From SAR202 cluster bacterium (GTDB lineage Bacteria > Chloroflexota > Dehalococcoidia > Lucifugimonadales > UBA1123): DNA of 11,654 bases. The stretch lies in assembly GCA_030743915.1 (NCBI GenBank), contig JASLRP010000125.1, positions 1 to 11,654 of the forward strand, given 5' to 3'. This document shows positions 1 to 7,083 of the stretch, in pieces (position 1 is the stretch's first letter; each line of letters starts with the position of its first letter). A program made the translations under genes and the position numbers. The notes beneath the pieces were generated by a model. The model did not search any database and was not told the DNA's origin. It saw nothing but the letters and a program-made list of their open reading frames with translations.

Positions 1-459
1 CCCGATGTGGACGTGATAATCGTCCCGATTGGCGGCGGCAGTGGGGCCAGCGGAGCCTGCATTGTGGCCAAGAGCATCAACCCCGACGTCAAGGTAATCG
101 GGGTCCAGTCCGAAGAGGCCCCCGCTGTTTATCTGTCGTGGAAAGAGGGCGAGGTTGTCCAAGCTCCCATGCGCAGCCACGCTGAGGGACTCGCAACCGG
201 CAGCGGTTACCAGACCACGCTGGATATTCTCACCAAAAAATTGGACGATTTCGTTCTGGTCAGCGACGACGAAATGGACAGGGCAGTGATTCTCCACCTG
301 GAAAACACTCACAATCTGACCGAACACGCAGGGGCAGCTTCCCTGGCTGGAGCCCTGAAGATCAAGGACGAACTGGCGGGCAAGAAAGTCGTATTGATCA
401 TGAGTGGCGGAAACGTGTCCATTCAGCAGCTTAAAGAGGCTCTGGAAAAGCACACCTAG
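1..459 (+). CDS. PLP-dependent serine/threonine dehydratase, C-terminal half (5' truncated by window)
   Basis: The frame is open from base 1, so the start and the N-terminal part with the PLP-binding lysine lie outside the window; about 152 residues are visible. The glycine-rich phosphate-binding loop of fold-type II PLP enzymes is at nt 31-54 (GGGSGASG). It is followed by the family pattern KVIGVQSE, a TEHAGAASLAG stretch matching the usual E-x-AGAA segment, and a SGGN motif at nt 403-414 whose Ser contacts the PLP pyridine nitrogen in threonine dehydratases. The protein ends soon after SGGN, so there is no C-terminal ACT regulatory domain. This points to the short, catabolic-type enzyme (serine or threonine to 2-oxoacid plus ammonia) rather than feedback-inhibited IlvA. 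Substrate cannot be fixed from this half; a related dehydratase or racemase of the same fold is possible. The DinB-like gene follows after 31 nt, probably on the same transcript. Confidence 0.87.
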   Translation, partial: PDVDVIIVPIGGGSGASGACIVAKSINPDVKVIGVQSEEAPAVYLSWKEGEVVQAPMRSHAEGLATGSGYQTTLDILTKKLDDFVLVSDDEMDRAVILHLENTHNLTEHAGAASLAGALKIKDELAGKKVVLIMSGGNVSIQQLKEALEKHT

Positions 460-490
460 CCGTATTTTCGCCAATCGGCAAGGAGCCATT

Positions 491-1147
491 ATGACCAATC
501 AACCCATTTCTGAAGACTCGTCTGGAGCAGACCTGTTTCCAGAATACTCGATGCTGTACGCATTGATCGCCTCAGAGGTCAGAGGCCTGACCGATGAGCA
601 GCTTGATTTCAGGTCCGACCGGTGGGGTTGGGCTGATTGGAGCATCAGAGTCCAACTCAGTCACATGGCATCACTCATCCCTCGGTGGCTTGTTCTGCGC
701 TGGGGCGACACGCTGTTTCCGGACGGTCACCACGGCGTTGACGATGTCCAGGGCATCGCGAATTCCGATTTCGACCGGCGAATGGATGACAACAAGTACC
801 ACGATCTCACGATCATCTTGTCCAAGTTGGAAATGGCCATCAACCTGGCTCGCAGGGTGTTGTCCGAACGAAACGTCGGTTTCCTTCGGGCTCAATCAGT
901 GATTCAAGACCAGAGTCCCCAATGGGAATTGATGAACAAAGCCCACCCGACTGGCATCACTCTGACTGACGACCCAGGCAAAGCAACGATGCTGTTGGAA
1001 GCGACGATGCGCCACATCTACTTTGAAGAGGTAACCCACCTGTTCAACATCCAGAGACTGAAACGCGCCCAGGGTCTGTCGACAGTTTCCGATCTTCCCA
1101 GGGTCGGCTATTGGGCCATCGACGGATGGGACACCAGCGAGGCTTGA
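491..1147 (+). CDS. DinB-like (DinB/YfiT superfamily) putative metal-binding protein
   Basis: 218 residues. The ATG at 491 is preceded by AGGAG at 481-485 with a 5-nt spacer, which decides this start over longer in-frame extensions that would overlap the dehydratase gene. It looks like a soluble all-helical protein with no signal peptide or membrane segment. Near residues 50-60 the pattern W-S-x-R-x-x-L-S-H-M resembles the first metal-binding His segment of the DinB four-helix bundle family (His58). Near residues 174-190, RHIYFEEVTHLFNIQRL resembles the last helix, with His175, Glu179/180 and His183 as candidate ligands. The spacing of these is not the textbook HxxxH, so assignment rests on overall pattern. 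Family members include thiol-dependent isomerases/transferases and many of unknown function, and no substrate is claimed here. It follows the dehydratase closely and converges on the peptidase gene with 6 nt between stop codons. Confidence 0.6.
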   Translation: MTNQPISEDSSGADLFPEYSMLYALIASEVRGLTDEQLDFRSDRWGWADWSIRVQLSHMASLIPRWLVLRWGDTLFPDGHHGVDDVQGIANSDFDRRMDDNKYHDLTIILSKLEMAINLARRVLSERNVGFLRAQSVIQDQSPQWELMNKAHPTGITLTDDPGKATMLLEATMRHIYFEEVTHLFNIQRLKRAQGLSTVSDLPRVGYWAIDGWDTSEA

Positions 1148-1153
1148 TCGAGG

Positions 1154-2302
1154 TTACGACCAGTCCCGTGTTGATGCCATCCTCGCGCGTATGTCATCGG
1201 GTATCTGACGCACTCTGGCCCGCGTAGGAGAGTCGTTCCGCTTCCCAACGCTCTTTGCGGCCTCGGTGAGCAGTTCGACGCCTCCCAGGAAATCGTCAAC
1301 GTGGATGTATTCAGGCCCGATGCCGCCTTCCGGGTCGCCGATGAACGTGGTGGCGTTATGCCAGTTCCCCAGCGGAAACGCCATACCGGTCGCCTTGTAA
1401 CCGAACACCGCGAAAGCGGTGGCCTCACACGACCCGCCGCTCATCAGTTGCCGCTGGATTTTGAAGTCAGGATTCTGGCTCTGGAGCGTGCCCTGAGCGA
1501 CATGGAATATCTGCTCGGCGTCGGCATCGAAGGTAAACATCCTGTCTCCGGTGCGAATCACGGGGCCGTCGCCCTGGGCGACTCCCGGAATCAGAGGGCT
1601 GGACTCTATCGAGACTACCAGAGTATCTTTGGGCAAAGTCCCAGCCTCGGCCATGAGCCTGGCGCCCCACAATCCGCCCTCCTCGGCCCTTGTCCACACG
1701 GCGTAGAAATCGACATCGACCTGTTCATTCACCACTCGCTCAAGCGCCGCCAGGGCCGAGGCGCAACCCGCCAGATCATCGGCGGCCCGCATCCTGATAA
1801 GATCGCCATCCAGCGTGAAATTGACCAGATCGAACACGAGGGGCACAGGCGGCGCGAACTCCACATCATCTTCGAGCTCCACCAGTACCAGCCGATCAGA
1901 CTCGTCATCAGACAACGGCTCTTCAGACGGAATGAGTTGAGCCGGTGCCCTGCTGCCGTCTGGAAGCAACGCAAGCACGGAAACTGGCCGCTTCATCGAG
2001 ACCACAGGCACGCCGCCCAGCGCTCTGGCGATGACTCCTCGCTCTCCGGCCTCGACGATTTCATATCCCGGATGGTCCATATGCGCTACATAGGCTACCG
2101 GAGGATCGCCACTCCCCGCTGCCTGACCCACGCCCTGATAATGCGCGATCACATTCCCGAACTCGTCCACCCAAACATCGACCCCCAGAGCTTTTGCCTG
2201 CTCGATCAGATATCTGGCCGGCCCTCCCTCGTGAAATGGCGCCGCAGGAAGATTGCCCAGTGATTCAAGAATCCCAAGCGCTCGGGTTTGATGGTCGTTC
2301 AT
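1154..2302 (-). CDS. M42/M28-like metallo-aminopeptidase
   Basis: 382 residues. ATG at 2300-2302 with AGGAG (minus strand) at 2311-2315 and an 8-nt spacer. It carries the co-catalytic two-zinc peptidase pattern in order: AHMD (His74, Asp76), RAADDLAG (bridging Asp175/176), TRAEEGGLWGA (catalytic base and ligand Glu207/208), SIESS (Glu233 as third acidic ligand) and PLGNWHN (His315 as final His ligand). SGGSCEATA near residue 288 takes the place of the GGTDA motif of M42 enzymes. Length and order suit M42 aminopeptidases (PepA/FrvX/TET type), which trim N-terminal residues from peptides in the cytoplasm; there is no signal peptide. Oddities are Glu rather than the usual M42 Asp at 233, and a divergent GGTDA motif, so it may be a subfamily between M42 and M28/M20. 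It is convergent with the DinB-like gene and divergent from the RNase gene. Confidence 0.8.
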   Translation of the reverse strand: MNDHQTRALGILESLGNLPAAPFHEGGPARYLIEQAKALGVDVWVDEFGNVIAHYQGVGQAAGSGDPPVAYVAHMDHPGYEIVEAGERGVIARALGGVPVVSMKRPVSVLALLPDGSRAPAQLIPSEEPLSDDESDRLVLVELEDDVEFAPPVPLVFDLVNFTLDGDLIRMRAADDLAGCASALAALERVVNEQVDVDFYAVWTRAEEGGLWGARLMAEAGTLPKDTLVVSIESSPLIPGVAQGDGPVIRTGDRMFTFDADAEQIFHVAQGTLQSQNPDFKIQRQLMSGGSCEATAFAVFGYKATGMAFPLGNWHNATTFIGDPEGGIGPEYIHVDDFLGGVELLTEAAKSVGKRNDSPTRARVRQIPDDIRARMASTRDWS

Positions 2303-2553
2303 GCGAATGACTCCTGGTTTCGAATTCAGTATGACGGCAGAGTATCAGCGTCAGTAGGCGTCGAGCAACCGTCTGGTAGGGCTCCCGGCCAGATCGACTC
2401 ATCGCTGAATTCCACAGCGGCCTGCGGCCGACAGTAGCCGATAGCGCATTGATTCCGCTACCATATCTAGTGGGGCGGGCCATGTGGTCGCTTGGACCAT
2501 AGTGTCCAGCTGCAGTCGGTTCTCCGATCGAAGTTTCGAAGTCAACATTCTCG
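2303..2553. other. divergent intergenic region with two small hairpins
   Basis: This 251-nt gap separates the aminopeptidase (minus) and RNase (plus) genes and must hold promoters for both. I see no coding frame. Two short inverted repeats are present. One is CGGCC/GGCCG at 2418-2430 with a 3-nt loop. The other is a 7-bp stem (one G-U pair) at 2483-2489/2495-2501 with a 5-nt loop, about 50 nt before the RNase start. Neither is followed by a T run, so they are not intrinsic terminators. RNase II/R family genes are often autoregulated through their leaders in other bacteria, but a role here is only a guess. Confidence 0.4.
2341..2368 (-). promoter_or_regulatory. possible weak promoter for the aminopeptidase gene
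   Basis: On the minus strand a TTGCTC (2363-2368) and GATACT (2341-2346) are separated by 16 nt, resembling sigma70 -35 and -10 boxes. They lie about 40 nt upstream of the aminopeptidase start. The match is modest and could be chance; it is listed because no better candidate is visible in this divergent intergenic region. Confidence 0.22.
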
Positions 2554-4638
2554 ATGGCTGATGGTATTCAGCCGACAGCCGGTCCTGAGGAATTTATGCA
2601 AGCTGGTGAGTTGATAGTAGTGCGCCTGAACAGTGGGCCTGGGATTGGCCGTTTCGTTGAGGCAGACTCGACACGGGTCAAATTTGCCATCGGAAGAAAT
2701 CGCGAAGCGCGTCTGCCATTGGCGCGAGTGCTGTTGACTACCGGCATCAAAGCCACGGGTCACGAGGCGGTCGAATCGCTGACGCGAGAGGCCGAAATCG
2801 TAGCCTCTGAACTCGACCTGACCGACCTCTGGGACCTCGTGTGCGACGACGGCGATTCCATGAGCCTGCAGGACATAGCGGAGTTGTATTGGAGCGAAGA
2901 ACCCAGCTCTGCTCAACGGGTGGGCCTGTTATTTCATCTTGACAGAAATGATCTGCGATTCACAACCAAAGGAGCCGAATACACGCCCCGTACTCGTGAA
3001 GATGTCGCCGAATTGGAAGCCCGGAGAGAACGCAGCGCCAGACACGCGGAAGAGGCTGTTGCGCTCGCCGAGAGCCTCTCAACCGGCAAACTGCCTAAAG
3101 AAATAACGTCTCACCAGTCACATTTATTGGACCAAATTCGCGGGCTGGCAGTGTTCGGTGACGATTACACCAGGGCGGCGTCGGCGAAAAAATACCTCGA
3201 AAGCATCACGGATGTTTCACGCGACCCCCAGCGGACCGCCTTCTACACTCTGACGAACGCAGGCCACATGTCCAGGGACGAATTTCTGACCCTGGAGCAG
3301 GCCGGAATCCCAATCGAGTTCAGCGAAGAGGTCCTGGCAGAAGCTGGCTCAGTGGACATTTCAACACAACTCGAAGACTCTCACCGCCGCGATCTGACAT
3401 CTCTGGATGTGTTTACGGTGGACGATGAGGACACACGGGACAGGGACGACGGCCTGTCCATCGAGCATGTTCAGACTAAAATCGAAGGCGCCATGACAGA
3501 CGCCTACCGAGTGGGAATCCATATCGCCGACGCAAGCTCCATCGTCCAACCTGAATCTGCCCTGGATAAGGACGCTGACCGCAGAATGGCGACGCTGTAC
3601 CTACCAGAGCGGAAAATCTGGATGCTTCCCCCGGACATCGCCAGCGACGCGGGCAGTCTGTCTCCAGGCGAACGAAGGCTTGCGGTGAGTCTGATGGCCA
3701 CAATCACGGAGGATGCTGAAGTCGCAAGCTGGGAGGTCACACCTTCGATCATCAGAAGCCGCGCCGCGCTGAGTTATGACACAGTTGACGCCCGAATCGA
3801 TGACGACAGTGCTCCCATGCACCGCGAACTGTCCACTCTCAGGATGCTGGCGCAAAAACTCAAGGAAAAACGCGAGTCAACCGGAACGCCTAATCTGGAC
3901 CGAGATGAGCTGTCCGTAAAAGTATCGGCATCGGGCGAAATTACTGTGGATGTGCTTCAACGCTCCAATCCGGCGCGGAGCATGATCGCCGAGTATATGA
4001 TTTTCTACAACGCGATGCTGGCTGAATTCTGCAAAAAGAACGAGCTTCCTGCGCCCTACAGATCGCAGAAGGCTCCTGATGTCAGTGACATAGTGGCTCA
4101 GACGCCAGAGGGCCTGCTGAGGTGGTACCTCACCGTCCGCAAGATGGGTCCAGCGTCGATCAGCACCGAACCGGGCGCCCACGCCGGTCTCGGCGTTCCA
4201 GCCTACATTCAGGCCAGTTCTCCTCTTCGAAGATATCCCGATCTGGTGATCCAACGTCAGGTTTCGCACTTTCTGAAAACTGGCGACAAATTCTACTCCG
4301 ACGAGGAGATTTCATCAGTTGCCCAGCGAGCCGACATGCAAATTCGGGAGTTGTCCCGTATTGAATTCGACCGCGAGAAATACTGGTTCCTCAAGTATCT
4401 TGATGCCCAACGACAGGAATTGGAGGCCGAGGGCGAAGAAGCCATCCACGAGGCCTACGTGCTTGATAACCCACCAAATCGGGCCGGCGTAATGGATCTG
4501 GTTAAGTACCCGTTTAGGGTTCGCGCTGCGCTGGTCAGCGACGTCAAACCAGGCGACACGGTGAAACTCCGATTGCACGGCGTTGACCTGTGGCGCCGAG
4601 TCGGTCAGTTTGTCGTGGCCGCTCCGGAGCCTTCGTAG
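2554..4638 (+). CDS. RNase II/R family 3'-5' exoribonuclease (RNB domain), short cyanobacterial/plastid-like type
   Basis: 694 residues from the first ATG. It should degrade single-stranded RNA processively from the 3' end in the cytoplasm. The RNB domain begins near residue 280: FTVDDEDTRDRDDGLS holds the four metal-binding aspartates (D290, D296, D298, D299) in exactly the spacing of E. coli RNase II D201/D207/D209/D210. YRVGIHIADAS and the YLPERKIWMLPP segment follow, and SSPLRRYPD at 555-563 supplies the conserved catalytic-site arginine. The N-terminus (residues 19-62) is a small beta-rich segment like that preceding the RNB domain in cyanobacterial/plastid RNase II, not the two cold-shock domains of E. 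coli RNase R. After about residue 640 only a short degenerate S1-like barrel remains, with no basic tail. Start choice: the ATG at 2554 is kept as the outer limit but has no clear ribosome site; the ATG at 2596 (residue 15) has GAGG at 2587-2590 and may be the true start. Confidence 0.92.
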   Translation: MADGIQPTAGPEEFMQAGELIVVRLNSGPGIGRFVEADSTRVKFAIGRNREARLPLARVLLTTGIKATGHEAVESLTREAEIVASELDLTDLWDLVCDDGDSMSLQDIAELYWSEEPSSAQRVGLLFHLDRNDLRFTTKGAEYTPRTREDVAELEARRERSARHAEEAVALAESLSTGKLPKEITSHQSHLLDQIRGLAVFGDDYTRAASAKKYLESITDVSRDPQRTAFYTLTNAGHMSRDEFLTLEQAGIPIEFSEEVLAEAGSVDISTQLEDSHRRDLTSLDVFTVDDEDTRDRDDGLSIEHVQTKIEGAMTDAYRVGIHIADASSIVQPESALDKDADRRMATLYLPERKIWMLPPDIASDAGSLSPGERRLAVSLMATITEDAEVASWEVTPSIIRSRAALSYDTVDARIDDDSAPMHRELSTLRMLAQKLKEKRESTGTPNLDRDELSVKVSASGEITVDVLQRSNPARSMIAEYMIFYNAMLAEFCKKNELPAPYRSQKAPDVSDIVAQTPEGLLRWYLTVRKMGPASISTEPGAHAGLGVPAYIQASSPLRRYPDLVIQRQVSHFLKTGDKFYSDEEISSVAQRADMQIRELSRIEFDREKYWFLKYLDAQRQELEAEGEEAIHEAYVLDNPPNRAGVMDLVKYPFRVRAALVSDVKPGDTVKLRLHGVDLWRRVGQFVVAAPEPS
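2587..2599 (+). promoter_or_regulatory. ribosome binding site favouring an internal start of the RNase gene
   Basis: GAGG at 2587-2590 sits 5 nt before an in-frame ATG at 2596. The first in-frame ATG (2554) is preceded by a pyrimidine-rich stretch lacking any Shine-Dalgarno match. Starting at 2596 gives a 680-residue protein beginning MQAGEL, right at the edge of the conserved N-terminal beta segment. The site is therefore likely to decide the start. Confidence 0.5.
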
Positions 4639-7083
4639 CTAGACTCGCATTCTTCGTCGGAATGTGGATTTCCAGAGAATCGACGCTCCGAACATCGCCG
4701 CCAAAGCCGCCATTCCCAACGCCCCAACACTGGGGATCTGAGTAACCGCGACCGCCGTGTTGTTGTCCAACACATTGTCAGGGGCCGTGCTTGAGGCCAC
4801 GGCGACATTGACCAATTGCCCACGTGTGCTTGTGGCAATCCTCACCCTCATCGACACATCGACTGCATCGCCGGCCGAAAGTTGGCCCAGATCACAGGTG
4901 ATGATAGAAACGCCGGAACAAATACCCTGAGTCGGAATCGCGGCGATCAACGAAACGCCTTCGGGCAGGTTGTCGGTTATAGAAGTATTGGTCGAGGTTG
5001 CCGGGCCATCGTTGGTCACTTTGATTATGTATCCGATCTCGCTGCCTGCCACGACCGGTTCTGACGGCGCGGTTTTGGAAATGCTCAGGTCTGCCGGCGC
5101 AGGCGTAACAACCGCCGTGGCGCTGGCCTGATTGTTTCCAGTCGAACGGTCAAAGGATGTTGAAGATGCGACGACGGTATTCTCGATCTGGCCTGACACT
5201 CCCAACGACACGCTCGCCCGCAGCGTAATTCCTGCAGATTCACCCACCGCGATGTCGCCGAGTGCGCAATCGCCAAAAATGTCACACGCGCCCCGCGTGG
5301 AGGTGGCGAGATTCCATTTGAGGCTGCTTGGAAGCGTATCCGATAGCGTCACGCCAGTCGCTGTCGCGCTGCCGATATTCAAGACATTGATTGTGAACGT
5401 TACTTCATTTCCAGCCACAATAATTGGCGGTGACACGGTCTGCGAAACACTGATGTCCGACACGAGCACGGAGGTCGTGGCTGTCCCAGCGTTGTTTGAA
5501 AGCTTCGGGTCCTGAGGCGTGGATGTGCTGATCGTAGCCGTGTTGACCAACACGCCGAGATCAGCGTTCGCCACCAGAGTCGTCAGAGTCACAACCGCTG
5601 AGGAGCCAGAGGCAATGCTTTCGAATGAACATGTAATAACCGATTCGCCATTGCATGAAGCGCCACTGGTAGAGGTCGCAGTCAGCGTCAATCCAGATGG
5701 AAGAGTGTCCGTAATCGTGGCTTCAGTCGAGGTCGAAGGGCCATGATTTGTGACCGTCAACGTATAAGTCAACAGACCTCCAGCAACGACCGACGACTCG
5801 CTGGCGGTCTTGGTGATCGATAGATCAGCCTTCGGCGCCACATAAACGGATGCCGAAGCCGAGTTGTTCTGTGAATTCGATTCCAGGGCGGTAGTCGTGG
5901 TAGTAGCCGTGTTGGATATCGTGCCGGAAAATCCGTCCTCCACCCTGGTGTTCACCGTCAACGACGCACTGGAACCCGCATTGATATTTCCCAAGGAGCA
6001 CGACACTATTTGAGCCCCAACACACGTGCCTTGAGCAGATGTCACAGACAACAGCGTAATGCTAGCAGGCAGAGGGTCCGTTACGATCACCCCCGTTGCC
6101 GTCACCGAGCCGGGATTGGACACCGTAATGGCGTATGTCAACTCTCCGCCAGGCTGGCCATTCCGCGGAGAAACAGTCTTGTTCAACGAGATATCCGTCG
6201 AGAACACGCCGGTGTGCTGGTTGATGAAATCGCGCATTTCGGTGACGCGAGTGTAAACACCCGGCAACCTCGGGAGAGCGCATCCAATGCCCCAGGACAC
6301 CACGCCCGCAAGCCGATAGGATGCGCCGTCCGGAACCACCAGCGGCCCGCCGCTATCGCCCTGACACGAGTCCTTGCCGCCATCGTCGATCAACCCGGCG
6401 CACATCATGTTGGCGGTTATCGAGCCGTTGTAGGACGTGCTGGCATTGCAATCCGGGTTGGAAATAATCGGCACATCGACCTGCAATAGAACATCCGAGG
6501 CGCTGTCGCTGTCACCAGAGATTGTGGTTCCCCAACCTGTGATGGTTGCTGTCACCCCGGGATCCGCCAATGCTCCGTCCTCGGGAATCAACGGAACGAT
6601 GGTCGCAACTGTCGAACTCAAAGTGACCGGAGCGCTCAGCTTCATCAGGGCGATGTCGTTGTCGAATGTACTATCGTTGTAACTGGGATGAATGATGGTG
6701 GTTACGACATCACGCCGTTGGCCTGCATTCGAACTGAGCGTGTGTATGCCAGCCTGTATGTCGATACTCGAAGTCACAGCGGCACAGTGCGCCGCGGTGA
6801 CAACCCACTCATCGGTGATCAGCGAACCGCCGCAAAACTGCCCGCTAGAGGGTGATGTCCCATTGAACAGAAGCGCCACCTGCCAGGGCCAGTCACCAGC
6901 CTGAGTGGTCGATCCGCCAACGATCTTGGGTGACACGATACGAGGTTCAGGCTGCGGCTCTGGATCGTCTGCCAGCACGGTCCCGCTCGCCGAAGCGAGC
7001 GCGGCCAGCGCCAAGATCAGCCCTGCAATCAACCACAAAGCTCGACTTGCCCGCCTTGATACAATCAATCGCCTGAATTTCAT
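4639..7083 (-). CDS. secreted trypsin-like S1 protease with four DUF11 modules and C-terminal anchor
   Basis: 814 residues. Residues 1-38 form a Sec-type signal peptide (Arg-rich start, hydrophobic core about 16-33, likely cleavage after VLA38). A short Pro/Glu-rich propeptide leads to K53-I54VGG, the classic zymogen activation site. The S1A domain (54 to about 292) has the triad His99 (TAAHC), Asp143 (DNDIAL) and Ser244 (GDSGGP). Asp238 lies six residues before Ser244, the trypsin S1-pocket position, predicting cleavage after Lys/Arg. Six cysteines (84, 100, 212, 228, 240, 268) fit the three core disulfides. Four DUF11 beta-modules follow (about 296-414, 419-541, 542-661, 664-781), then IPSVGALGM, a hydrophobic helix and RRRMRV, a tail resembling IPTL/PEP-CTERM signals. 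The ATG overlaps the stop of the upstream protease gene by ATGA, so translation is probably coupled. Its stop abuts the convergent RNase stop with no gap. Likely role: surface-held endopeptidase. Confidence 0.92.
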   Translation of the reverse strand: MKFRRLIVSRRASRALWLIAGLILALAALASASGTVLADDPEPQPEPRIVSPKIVGGSTTQAGDWPWQVALLFNGTSPSSGQFCGGSLITDEWVVTAAHCAAVTSSIDIQAGIHTLSSNAGQRRDVVTTIIHPSYNDSTFDNDIALMKLSAPVTLSSTVATIVPLIPEDGALADPGVTATITGWGTTISGDSDSASDVLLQVDVPIISNPDCNASTSYNGSITANMMCAGLIDDGGKDSCQGDSGGPLVVPDGASYRLAGVVSWGIGCALPRLPGVYTRVTEMRDFINQHTGVFSTDISLNKTVSPRNGQPGGELTYAITVSNPGSVTATGVIVTDPLPASITLLSVTSAQGTCVGAQIVSCSLGNINAGSSASLTVNTRVEDGFSGTISNTATTTTTALESNSQNNSASASVYVAPKADLSITKTASESSVVAGGLLTYTLTVTNHGPSTSTEATITDTLPSGLTLTATSTSGASCNGESVITCSFESIASGSSAVVTLTTLVANADLGVLVNTATISTSTPQDPKLSNNAGTATTSVLVSDISVSQTVSPPIIVAGNEVTFTINVLNIGSATATGVTLSDTLPSSLKWNLATSTRGACDIFGDCALGDIAVGESAGITLRASVSLGVSGQIENTVVASSTSFDRSTGNNQASATAVVTPAPADLSISKTAPSEPVVAGSEIGYIIKVTNDGPATSTNTSITDNLPEGVSLIAAIPTQGICSGVSIITCDLGQLSAGDAVDVSMRVRIATSTRGQLVNVAVASSTAPDNVLDNNTAVAVTQIPSVGALGMAALAAMFGASILWKSTFRRRMRV
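4642..4737 (-). other. C-terminal IPTL/PEP-CTERM-like sorting or anchoring tail of the S1 protease
   Basis: Residues 783-814 read as a short Ile-Pro-Ser motif with Gly (IPSVGALGM), a hydrophobic stretch of about 17 residues (MAALAAMFGASILW) and a basic end (STFRRRMRV). This three-part layout is that of PEP-CTERM/IPTLxxWG-CTERM signals handled by exosortases. It is not an exact match to the IPTLxxWG consensus, so a plain C-terminal membrane anchor is the alternative. Confidence 0.55.
4738..6198 (-). repeat. four tandem DUF11 modules, each with one cysteine pair
   Basis: Four modules of roughly 118-123 residues lie in tandem, at nt about 5842-6198, 5461-5829, 5101-5460 and 4741-5094 (first to fourth in the protein). 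Each starts with a D-[IL]-S-[IVL]-x-[KQ]-T segment and has a TYTxTVTNxGP-like strand. Each then has D-x-LP followed by a Cys pair (354/362, 477/485, 600/606, 722/730) and an N-T-A/V-near-NN ending. The copies have diverged at DNA level, so this is an old protein repeat, not a recent tandem duplication. DUF11 modules are beta-sandwich stalk domains common in exported proteins; here they probably hold the protease away from the cell surface. Confidence 0.85.

Noticed and set aside
1301..2263. A 320-codon open frame on the plus strand opposite the aminopeptidase
   Set aside because: Its protein has no recognisable domain, is rich in Arg/His as antisense frames of GC-rich genes are, and the opposite strand encodes a clear metallopeptidase with a good ribosome site.
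6010..6489. A 159-codon plus-strand frame opposite the S1/DUF11 gene
   Set aside because: Low-complexity antisense frame with no domain; the minus strand encodes the trypsin domain and first DUF11 module.
7040..7083. Twin-arginine export signal in the S1 protease (two RR pairs near the N-terminus)
   Set aside because: The residues after SRR are A-S-R rather than the x-F-L-K consensus, and disulfide-rich secreted proteases normally use Sec.
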